This document shows positions 56,930 to 64,000 of a DNA stretch of 64,000 nt, piece by piece (positions within the stretch are counted from its first letter, which is position 1; every line of letters begins with the position of its first letter). Below the pieces are notes generated by a model. The model had not been told where the DNA came from. It did not search any database and saw only the letters and a program-made list of their open reading frames with translations. Made by a program: the position numbers and the translations under genes. This stretch comes from a virus: IMG/VR virus record IMGVR_UViG_3300028786_000009, positions 1 through 64,000 of that record, one strand, 5' to 3'.

Positions 56930-58549
56930 ATGCCCAGCGTTGGAGAGAGCGCCGCCCGCGGCCTGGAAAGCGGTGTCCGACTGGCGATGGACATCACCGA
57001 AGCGCAGCGCCGAGCGCAGCGCGAGACGCGCCTGGACGACCAGTCGCAGCAGGTGTTCGCCGCGCATATGGAGGATCGAGCCAACGCCCAAACGCGCCAG
57101 ACCGACGCCGACGCGATGGCCGCCACCGACGCGCAGCTCGCCGATCTCAGGACTCAAGGCCCCGGCCTGGTCAACGCCACGCCCGAAGCGCAGGCGGCCT
57201 GGCGCCAGCAAATCGGCGCGGCCGAGGAAGGCCGGCGCAAGCTGCTGGTCAAGCGCGGCGCACCCGACACCAAGGCGCTGGCCGACAAGGCGCGCGCGTC
57301 GGTCGAAGCGGTCAAAAGCGGCCAGGTGAGCGACCCCGAGACGCTGGTGGCGGGCGTGGCCGGCGCCACCGGTCACCCGATCAGCTTCTTTCTGCCCGAC
57401 AAGGATGGCGTGGCGCCCGCGCAGCGCTCGGCCATGAAGGTGCTGAGCGGCCAGGAGCAGCAGAACATGCCGATGATCCTGGAGGGCCTGAACGAGTCGA
57501 TCGGCCCGCAGCTCCAGCGCAACCTGGGCAAGGAAACGCAGCACGGCGGCAAGGCGGTGTTCAAGGAGATCGTCGGGCTGACCCCCGATCCGAACTCACC
57601 GAGCGACGACCCGCGCTACATCCCGGTGATCCGCACCTACATCGACCGCGGCAAGGACTTTCGCGGCCCCAAGCGCAAGGTGGGCAACGGCGTCGAGGCC
57701 GATGGCCACTACGACGCACCGATGACGCAAGGCGGCAGCGCCGACTCGAAGGCCGACCCGCTGGTGCAGTCGCTGAGCTTGAAGCGCGGCATGGGCTACC
57801 TGGACAACCAGCTCAAGCTGGCCGAGGGGCTGGCCGCACCCGAGGCCCAGAAGTACCTCGCCGGCTACCTGCAACAAGGCGGCAGCGATGGCACAGACTT
57901 CGCCGCGGCGCTGGCCGAACACGGGCTGCGGGCGCCCACCAACACGACCAAGAACACCTCGATCGGCTCGGGCGGGCTGCTGCGCGAGACCTACGACGCG
58001 CAGGGCAACAAGATCGGCGAGAGCGTGATCCAGCCCCCGCCCAAGGAAAGCGCGCAAGGCGGCTTGCAGCAGGACATCAGCACCATCCAGCGCCAGGTCG
58101 ACGCGAAGCTGATCACCCAGGCCGAGGCCGACCGGCTCAAGAGATCCGCGCTCGAAAAGGACTCGACGCGCGCGCCCAAGGGCGGCGGCGCGGGCGGCGG
58201 GGGCGAGGGGGGCGGCGGCCTGAGCAAGGCCGATGAGCGCGCGGTCAAGGCCCAGCAGGCGCAGATCAAGTCGCGCCTGGACCGGCTGAAAGAGAACAAG
58301 GCCGACGCGCTCAAGAAGTACGAGATCGACATCAAGGGCAAGCCCAAGCGCGTGCAGCAAGAGCGTGAGGCCGAGTACCGCAGCGCGGTGAGCACCTTCG
58401 ACGCCCAGATCCAGAACCTCGAGGAGCAGGACTCGAAGCTGGGCGACCAGCTCACCGGCGTGGTCGAGCGCACCCCGGGCCTGGCCGGCGCCAGGCCGGC
58501 ACCCGCACCGGCCAACAGCGGCAAGGGCTACTCATCACTGTGGAAGTAA
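56930..58549 (+). CDS. Large internal virion protein
   Basis: 539 residues, ATG 56930, with CCAGGAGAC upstream. Helical and charged throughout; Gln/Ala/Arg-rich start, a centre with GHPISFFLPDKDGVAPAQRS, and a coiled-coil end (RDEERAVKAQQAQIKSRLD type, 410-510). By place and composition an internal virion or ejection protein, next to the giant gene. No enzyme motif. Confidence 0.6.
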   Translation: MPSVGESAARGLESGVRLAMDITEAQRRAQRETRLDDQSQQVFAAHMEDRANAQTRQTDADAMAATDAQLADLRTQGPGLVNATPEAQAAWRQQIGAAEEGRRKLLVKRGAPDTKALADKARASVEAVKSGQVSDPETLVAGVAGATGHPISFFLPDKDGVAPAQRSAMKVLSGQEQQNMPMILEGLNESIGPQLQRNLGKETQHGGKAVFKEIVGLTPDPNSPSDDPRYIPVIRTYIDRGKDFRGPKRKVGNGVEADGHYDAPMTQGGSADSKADPLVQSLSLKRGMGYLDNQLKLAEGLAAPEAQKYLAGYLQQGGSDGTDFAAALAEHGLRAPTNTTKNTSIGSGGLLRETYDAQGNKIGESVIQPPPKESAQGGLQQDISTIQRQVDAKLITQAEADRLKRSALEKDSTRAPKGGGAGGGGEGGGGLSKADERAVKAQQAQIKSRLDRLKENKADALKKYEIDIKGKPKRVQQEREAEYRSAVSTFDAQIQNLEEQDSKLGDQLTGVVERTPGLAGARPAPAPANSGKGYSSLWK

Positions 58550-58552
58550 GCC

Positions 58553-61500
58553 ATGGCTAAGAAATGGGCCGAAGTCACCGCGCTGCCGGCGTACCAGGCG
58601 CTCACGCCTGACGACCAGGACGCGGCCAAACAGCAATACTTCGACGAAGTCATCCGCCCGCAGGTGCCGCGCGCCAGGCAGGATGTCGCCTACGAGGAGT
58701 TCAAGGCTGACACCGGCTACGGCGAGCGCGACAGCGCCGAGCTGACGCACCCCGGCGGCCTGGGCTCGGGGCGGCCCGCCTCAAACGATGAGCGCATCGC
58801 CGCGCGCGGGCTGAGCAGCGTCGCACCGCCGCCGCCCAGCACCGGCGTGCTCGCGGGCATCCGCGAGAACGAGGCCGCGCGCAATCAGCGCTTCGGCCTG
58901 GTCGAGCCGCCCGTGCCGCCAGCGCCGGCCCCCGCGCCGCGCGAGGAGCCCAAGCCGTTCAAGGACAAGTTCGAAGCCGTCAACGACGCGGTCGACCGCA
59001 TCGAGATGGGCGCCGACCGCGACAAGGTGTTCGAGGCGTTCACCAAGATCGGCATCAAGCCCAGCGAGATCGAGGCGCGCGGGGTTGCGCTGGGCGGCGC
59101 TGCGTTCAAGCGCTTCGACGCCGCCCCGGGCGTGAAGGCTCCCGTCGGCCCGATGCAGGCCGATGGCGAGATCAAGGCCACGCCGACCCCCAATCGCAAC
59201 ATCTTCGCCGTCGTCAACGACTCGATGATCAACGTGGCCAACGCCGCGGTGGGCACCGTCAAGACGCTGAGCGATCTCACCGGCCCCGACAGCCAGAACT
59301 CCAAGGACCTGGAGCGCTTCATCAAGCAGGGCCAGCGCGCGCAGTCGGAGTGGCAGAAGAACAAGCGCTCCGAGCTGAGCGACTCGCTGGCCGACAGCAC
59401 CGGCCAGGTCGACAAGGCCGGGCGCTACCTGATGCACGCGATCGTCGACGACCCGCTGGCGACGATGTCCGAGGCCGCCGGCAACATCGGCGCGTTCGGC
59501 GCGCTGGGCCGCGCCACCGCGGCGCTCCAGGCCGGCACCGCCACCAAGGCGAGCATGGCGATTGCCGGCATGGCCGGCGCTGGCGAGGTGCGCGGCAACA
59601 TCTGGGACGCGGTCAACGGCAAGTCGGACAAGGAGCTGATGCAGTCCAGCCCCGAGTACAAGAAGCTGCGCGAGGGCGGCATGGACGAGGGCCGGGCCAA
59701 GCGCGAGATCGGCGCCAACTTGCTGCGCAACCTGCCCGAGCTGGTGGCCACCGGCCTGGTGGCGTCGCTGGGCGGCAAGTACGGCCTGGAAGCGCTCGCC
59801 ACGGGTGCGCGGGTGAGCACCGGGCGCATCAGCGGCGCGCTGATCGGCCTGATCGACGAGGGCACGCAGGGCGCGCTCGAGCAGGTGGCCACCAACATCG
59901 GCGTGAAGCGCGCTGAGCCGGGCCAGAAGATCCTCGACGACGTGCTGCTGAACGCAGTCAGCGAGGGCCTGGTGGGTTCGCTTGGCGGCGCGATGACGGG
60001 CGGCAACGCCCACGAGGTGGCGGCGCTCAAGTACGAAGACGCGCGCAAGAAGGGCCTGAACGTCGACCCGCCGCTGTCGAGCGACCCGCCCGATGTGCAG
60101 CGCGCCAAGACGGTGGGCATCTTCGATTCGCTGGCCGCGCAGTACGGCATCCCGAAGGCCGCCGTCGACCAGGTGAAGAAGGCCACCGAAGGCGTGCCGT
60201 TGGAGCAGCTTGGCGGCGTGCTGGCGAAGTTCGCGAGCGCGCTGCAACAGCGCAACCTGACGGGCACGCCGCTGGACGATCACGCGCTGGCCGTGCTCAC
60301 CGCGGGCGCGGTGGCGCCGCCGCCGGCTGAGGGCGACGCCATGGTCTGGCGCTCCAAGGACAGCGAGCAGCCGGTGACGCTGGGCAAGGGCACGGCGGTG
60401 ACCGCCCCCGACGGGCGCAAGTACCAACCGGTGATCGGCTCCAACGGCGTGCCCAGCTTCGTGCCGGCCGACGAGCTGCACCCGCCAGGTGCGAAAACGC
60501 AAACCGCCGCGGCCCCTGCTGCGGCACCGGCTACGGCTGCTGACACTTCGACGCGCGCGGCGGCCACGAGCGCACCGGCCCCTGCACCCAGTGTTTCGAG
60601 GCAAAACGCAACGCCCGCCGATGAGGACTTTTCGGGCCTGTCCGAGACAAGCGCCGAGCCTGCAACCGCTGCTGACACTTCGACGCGCGCGCCGGCCGTG
60701 CCCGATGCCGGCGTGGACCCGGCGACCGGCACCCCGCTGAGCAACGCCGAGGCGGTGGCCGCCGCGCCGGCGCCCGAGATCAAGACCACGGTCGACGAGG
60801 CCGCGCACGCTGCCGCCAGCTCGCCGCTGAACGACAAGAGCGAGCCCACGCGCGCGCAGATCGAGGCCGGCAACGCGCCGCTGGGCCACCCGAAGGTGGG
60901 CGGCATGAACGTCAGCGTCGAAACCGCCGAGGGCGGCATCCGGCGCTCCAAGCCCGGCGCGCTGGTCCAGTGGGCGACGAAGATGGTGGGCGCCAGCTAC
61001 GGCTACATCCGCGGCACCAAGGGCATGGACGGCGAGCAGATCGACGCGTTCGTGAAGCCGGGCACCGACGAGAAGTGGGACGGCACGGTGTTCGTCATCG
61101 ACCAGCTCGACCCGGACAGCGGAAAGCCCGACGAGCACAAGGTCATGCTCGGCTACGCCAACGTGCAGGAGGCCCAAAAGACCTATCTTGCGAACTACCA
61201 GCCCGGCTGGAAGGGCATGGGCGAGGTGCGCGCCGTGCCGCTGGCCAGCTTCAAGAAGTGGCTGGCCGAGGGCGACACCTCGCAGCCGTTCGCGACCCGC
61301 AAGGCCGCACCGAAGGGGAAGCCAAGTGAACCATCACAGCCTGACGTATCAGGCACTGCCGCGCCTGCTGCGGGTGCCGCTGAGCCTGGGAGTCATCAGC
61401 CAGGCGGAAGCCGCGGAGATCTGGGACGTGATGCTGCAACAGCACCCGCCGAACAACCGGGTGGTGCTGCCGCAGCACCTGAAACCGGCGGCCGACCGGC

Positions 61501-64000
61501 TGGAGTTCTACGCGATGGAGGTGACGGCAAGGCTCCAGTAGGCCCGCGCGTCATCGCCCGCGCCGGCACCAGCACCAAGCTGGCCACCGACATCGAGCTG
61601 CGCGCCAACGCCGACGGCACGCTGACACCGATGCACGAAGGCCGCGAGCTGCTCGACTACGACAGCGGCGAGCCGATCTCGCTCGCGGCCGGCACCAGCG
61701 ACAAGGATGCGATCCAGGCGATCCGCGACGCGGGCGCGTTCGGGCGCAAGACGAAGATCTTCCCGAGCGACAAAACCGCCGCGCCGGCACCAGAACCGGC
61801 CGCTGCGGCGAGCGCCGCGCCGGCCCCTGCTCCGAGTGCTACCGAGCCTGCCGCGGCGCCTGTAGCCTCGCCTATGGCGCCCGAGCCCGAGCCCGAGCCG
61901 GCACCGGCACCGGCACCGGCACCGGCACCGGCACCGACGCCCGAGCCTGCGCCAGCACCTGCGAGCGCGCCGGCACCGATCGCTGAAACGGCCCCGAAAG
62001 AGCCCGATTCGGGGCAAAAAGAGCCCGAAACGACAGCGGTTACCCCGCGTACCCCTGTTACCCCTGAACCCCCGTTCACCCCTCCTGCGCCGACGCCCGA
62101 CCTGATCCAGGCGCGCCGCGCCACCCGCGAGCGCGAGCGCGAGGTGTACCGCGACCTGATCGCGCAGCCCGAGATGGTCGGAAAGTCGCTGGACGACCTG
62201 ATCGCCGCCGTCACCGCGCGCACCGAGGGGCCGAACCTGCCCTGGGCGCGGCTGCGCATCGAGCGCCTGGCGCGTGCGCTGCACAAGGCCATCGCCAAGA
62301 ACGCCGTCGAGCTGGCCCGCCAAAAGCACCGCAGCCCCGAGGTGCGCGCCACCGCGCTGGGCGCTGCCGTCACGGCCTGGAACCCGAGCGCCGACATTCC
62401 GGTGGACCAGCACGGCGCGTTCATCGCCGGCTTCGACCACGCGCTGGCCGGCAAGACGCGCAGCACCCTCACCGGCGATCACCCGATCGACCGCATGTCG
62501 GGCTACAAGGCCGCGCAGACCTGGCTCGAAACCGAGGAGGGCGCCGCCTACTTCGAGGGCCGACCGGTCAACAAGCTCCAGAACACCGGGGTCGACCTGC
62601 GCCGCTGGTACGACAAGCTCAAGGCCCAGATGCTGGCCGGCGAGTCGGATGTCGACAAGGCGTGGAAGCAAATCGAGCGCGCCACCGCGCGCGCCGACCT
62701 GTTCGCCCCGCTGCTGCCCGAGGGCGTGAGCCCGGGCTACCGCACCTACATCGAGGGCGGGCTGCGGCGCTTGGTCTCGCCGTTCAAGACCTGGCTGCTG
62801 CACAGCGACGTGAGCCGCTACACCGGCGAGTACGAGTGGGAGAAGAACGCCAAGGCGCGCGAGAAGTCGCAGCTCGACTCGATCATCGCCGGGCGCCGCC
62901 AGCCGAGTGAGCTGTCGAGCGAGGACCGCGAGCGCTTCGCGTCAGAACCGTCCTACAGGGCGCAGTGGCTGCGCGACAAGGCGGACGCCTACATCACCGA
63001 GGTGCGCAAGATCACCGAGCTGCTGGAAAACGCCAGCTCGGTCGACGAGGCCGCGCGCCGCTGGGCCGAGCGCTACGTCACCAACGACACCGACAAGGGC
63101 TACGCCGAGCCCAACGCGGCCGGCCAGAAGCTGGCTGGCGGGGCGATGTGGCTGGGCGGCTGGCGCGAGATCACCGACATGCGCCGGTTCAGCGCCTGGG
63201 TGAAGAACCTGGTGGCCAACGAGGCGACGATCGTGCTGCCCACGCGGGCCACGCCGCTGACGCCGCCCAAGCTGGACCACGTCACGCGCGACGGCCCCGA
63301 CCTGCGCGCGGGCAAGGATGTGACGCCGGCCGAGGTCAAGGCCAAGTTCAGCTTCGCCGACATCGGTTTCGGCAACTGGGTGGGCGCCAAGCAGGACCAG
63401 GACCACCTGAACTACGCGCACGACGCGCTCGCCGACCTGGCCAAGCACTTCGGCGCCCCGCCCGAGGGGGTGGGCTTCGGCGGTGCGCTGCACCTGACGA
63501 TCGGCGCGCTCGGCGCGGGCAGCAAGGCCGCGGCGCACTTCCAGAAGATGCAGCCGAGCCCGAACGGCCCGGTGCCGGTGATCAACCTCACGAACACGAA
63601 GGGCGACGGCACCGTCTACCACGAGTGGATTCACGCCCTGGATCACTTCCTGGGCGGCGACTGGGCCAAGCTGGTGCGACCCGAGATGGTCCGCTACCTC
63701 CAGCGCGGCGTGCTCACGGTCAAGAACGTCGAAGACGAGGCGCGCAAGTTCCTGTTCGGCGGCTGGTACTGGCAGGGCAACAAGAAGCTCGACAAGGTCG
63801 AGGCGGCGGTGCGCGGCGTGCGCCAGGGCAGCGGCATGAGGCGCGCCAGCGCGTTCAAGCAGAACAGCGACCAGCTCGGCGCCGACTACTGGGGAAACGA
63901 GCACGAAATGATCGCGCGCGCCGGCGAGGCGTGGGCTACCGACACCCTCGGGCACACCAGCAACTACCTGGTCAACACCAACTGGAGCGCCGAGGGCAAG
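58553..64000 (+). CDS. Giant polyvalent protein, N-terminal part (InPase-like, LPD1)
   Basis: ATG 58553 (GGAAG six bases upstream); open in one frame to the window end, 1816 codons, 3' end missing. Residues 300-480 are Ala/Gly-rich and membrane-like, as in ejected proteins. Residues about 800-905 fit the inorganic-pyrophosphatase-like domain of polyvalent proteins (YGYIRGTKGMDGEQIDAF, DEHKVMLGYANV). A long linker follows. Residues about 1600-1816 fit LPD1, with HEWIH zincin motif at 1690-1694. It probably continues into the gene at the window start. Between 61326 and 61541 the frame runs through an overprinted gene. Confidence 0.82.
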   Translation, partial: MAKKWAEVTALPAYQALTPDDQDAAKQQYFDEVIRPQVPRARQDVAYEEFKADTGYGERDSAELTHPGGLGSGRPASNDERIAARGLSSVAPPPPSTGVLAGIRENEAARNQRFGLVEPPVPPAPAPAPREEPKPFKDKFEAVNDAVDRIEMGADRDKVFEAFTKIGIKPSEIEARGVALGGAAFKRFDAAPGVKAPVGPMQADGEIKATPTPNRNIFAVVNDSMINVANAAVGTVKTLSDLTGPDSQNSKDLERFIKQGQRAQSEWQKNKRSELSDSLADSTGQVDKAGRYLMHAIVDDPLATMSEAAGNIGAFGALGRATAALQAGTATKASMAIAGMAGAGEVRGNIWDAVNGKSDKELMQSSPEYKKLREGGMDEGRAKREIGANLLRNLPELVATGLVASLGGKYGLEALATGARVSTGRISGALIGLIDEGTQGALEQVATNIGVKRAEPGQKILDDVLLNAVSEGLVGSLGGAMTGGNAHEVAALKYEDARKKGLNVDPPLSSDPPDVQRAKTVGIFDSLAAQYGIPKAAVDQVKKATEGVPLEQLGGVLAKFASALQQRNLTGTPLDDHALAVLTAGAVAPPPAEGDAMVWRSKDSEQPVTLGKGTAVTAPDGRKYQPVIGSNGVPSFVPADELHPPGAKTQTAAAPAAAPATAADTSTRAAATSAPAPAPSVSRQNATPADEDFSGLSETSAEPATAADTSTRAPAVPDAGVDPATGTPLSNAEAVAAAPAPEIKTTVDEAAHAAASSPLNDKSEPTRAQIEAGNAPLGHPKVGGMNVSVETAEGGIRRSKPGALVQWATKMVGASYGYIRGTKGMDGEQIDAFVKPGTDEKWDGTVFVIDQLDPDSGKPDEHKVMLGYANVQEAQKTYLANYQPGWKGMGEVRAVPLASFKKWLAEGDTSQPFATRKAAPKGKPSEPSQPDVSGTAAPAAGAAEPGSHQPGGSRGDLGRDAATAPAEQPGGAAAAPETGGRPAGVLRDGGDGKAPVGPRVIARAGTSTKLATDIELRANADGTLTPMHEGRELLDYDSGEPISLAAGTSDKDAIQAIRDAGAFGRKTKIFPSDKTAAPAPEPAAAASAAPAPAPSATEPAAAPVASPMAPEPEPEPAPAPAPAPAPAPTPEPAPAPASAPAPIAETAPKEPDSGQKEPETTAVTPRTPVTPEPPFTPPAPTPDLIQARRATREREREVYRDLIAQPEMVGKSLDDLIAAVTARTEGPNLPWARLRIERLARALHKAIAKNAVELARQKHRSPEVRATALGAAVTAWNPSADIPVDQHGAFIAGFDHALAGKTRSTLTGDHPIDRMSGYKAAQTWLETEEGAAYFEGRPVNKLQNTGVDLRRWYDKLKAQMLAGESDVDKAWKQIERATARADLFAPLLPEGVSPGYRTYIEGGLRRLVSPFKTWLLHSDVSRYTGEYEWEKNAKAREKSQLDSIIAGRRQPSELSSEDRERFASEPSYRAQWLRDKADAYITEVRKITELLENASSVDEAARRWAERYVTNDTDKGYAEPNAAGQKLAGGAMWLGGWREITDMRRFSAWVKNLVANEATIVLPTRATPLTPPKLDHVTRDGPDLRAGKDVTPAEVKAKFSFADIGFGNWVGAKQDQDHLNYAHDALADLAKHFGAPPEGVGFGGALHLTIGALGAGSKAAAHFQKMQPSPNGPVPVINLTNTKGDGTVYHEWIHALDHFLGGDWAKLVRPEMVRYLQRGVLTVKNVEDEARKFLFGGWYWQGNKKLDKVEAAVRGVRQGSGMRRASAFKQNSDQLGADYWGNEHEMIARAGEAWATDTLGHTSNYLVNTNWSAEGK
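60536..60691 (+). repeat. 24-bp direct repeat in the giant-gene linker
   Basis: A 24-base sequence is identical at 60536-60559 and 60668-60691, 132 bp apart (ADTSTRA encoded in both). It lies in a Pro/Ala-rich linker before the InPase-like domain, and marks a local duplication. Confidence 0.7.
61326..61541 (+). CDS. Small gene overprinted on the giant-gene linker
   Basis: 71 residues from GTG 61326, with GGGGA upstream; frame 0 inside the giant gene's frame 2. NHHSLTYQALPRLLRVPLSLG, then QAEAAEIWDVMLQQHPP, LKPAADRLEFYAME. About 90 percent of its codons end in G or C, as in the other phage genes, while the giant frame loses this bias exactly here. It therefore looks like the main coding frame of the stretch. 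It starts and ends close to the borders where the giant frame regains normal codon use. No family known. Confidence 0.65.
   Translation: MNHHSLTYQALPRLLRVPLSLGVISQAEAAEIWDVMLQQHPPNNRVVLPQHLKPAADRLEFYAMEVTARLQ

Noticed and set aside
36038-58549. Diversity-generating retroelement
   Set aside because: Looked for because podoviruses of GC-rich hosts can carry one. No reverse transcriptase and no template/variable repeat pair was seen near the fibre genes.
61880-61960. Repeats as a CRISPR array
   Set aside because: They are short GGCACC tandem units within a Pro/Ala linker with no spacers. I saw no CRISPR array in the window.

Overview
The window is most of the genome of a tailed bacteriophage, or the same genome as a prophage, with high GC. 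Genes are packed tightly and most neighbours overlap by ATGA, GTGA or TGATG. It encodes a tyrosine integrase beside a tRNA-Cys 3' fragment and an XRE-type regulator, so the phage is probably temperate. There is a terminase, a long portal protein, a scaffold-like protein and an N4-gp56-like coat protein. I see no tape-measure, tail-tube or sheath gene, so I read it as podovirus-like. The host is probably a GC-rich Gram-negative proteobacterium. The lipoprotein signal, the chitinase-like endolysin and the style of the tRNA fragment fit this, but I cannot name the host.

Layout. 1-5533 is the 3' part of a giant polyvalent-protein gene. 5543-7654 holds small membrane proteins and the endolysin. 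7659-13260 (minus strand) is a coupled operon of small accessory genes, including a YkgJ-type protein and a methyltransferase. 13261-16030 is the lysogeny block: attP-like tRNA fragment, integrase, XRE regulator. 15942-25756 (minus) is a long operon running from the recombination genes (ERF annealing protein, PD-(D/E)XK nuclease, NinB-like protein) through many small zinc-binding proteins to an excisionase-like gene. 25757-26042 is a divergent control region. 26043-32390 (plus) is the replication operon: Cro-like protein, initiator with internal iterons, DnaB-type helicase, RusA-type resolvase and small genes. 32703-35852 holds small early or middle genes. 36038-58549 holds packaging, capsid and tail genes and internal virion proteins, interrupted by three minus-strand small genes at 42673-43655. 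58553-64000 is the 5' part of a giant polyvalent-protein gene that runs off the end.

The two window ends probably belong to one gene of a circular or permuted map. One end is open at its 3' side and the other at its 5' side. Gene order (virion genes, giant gene, lysis genes) also makes sense if they join.

Regulatory DNA stands out because it is AT-rich in a GC-rich genome. I see four recurrent families: AATATGGC-N5-GCCATATT palindromes, TTTGCA-N4-TGCAAA palindromes, a TGTTTTCC(A/G)ACAT box, and 12-bp-phased AAGCCTTC iterons inside the initiator gene. The most unusual coding observations are a small high-quality gene overprinted on a linker of the giant ORF (61326-61541), a tail gene split by one in-frame TGA (49707-49709), and a HAD phosphatase fused to a Lar-like zinc domain. 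All functional names come from recalled family motifs; no database search was possible.
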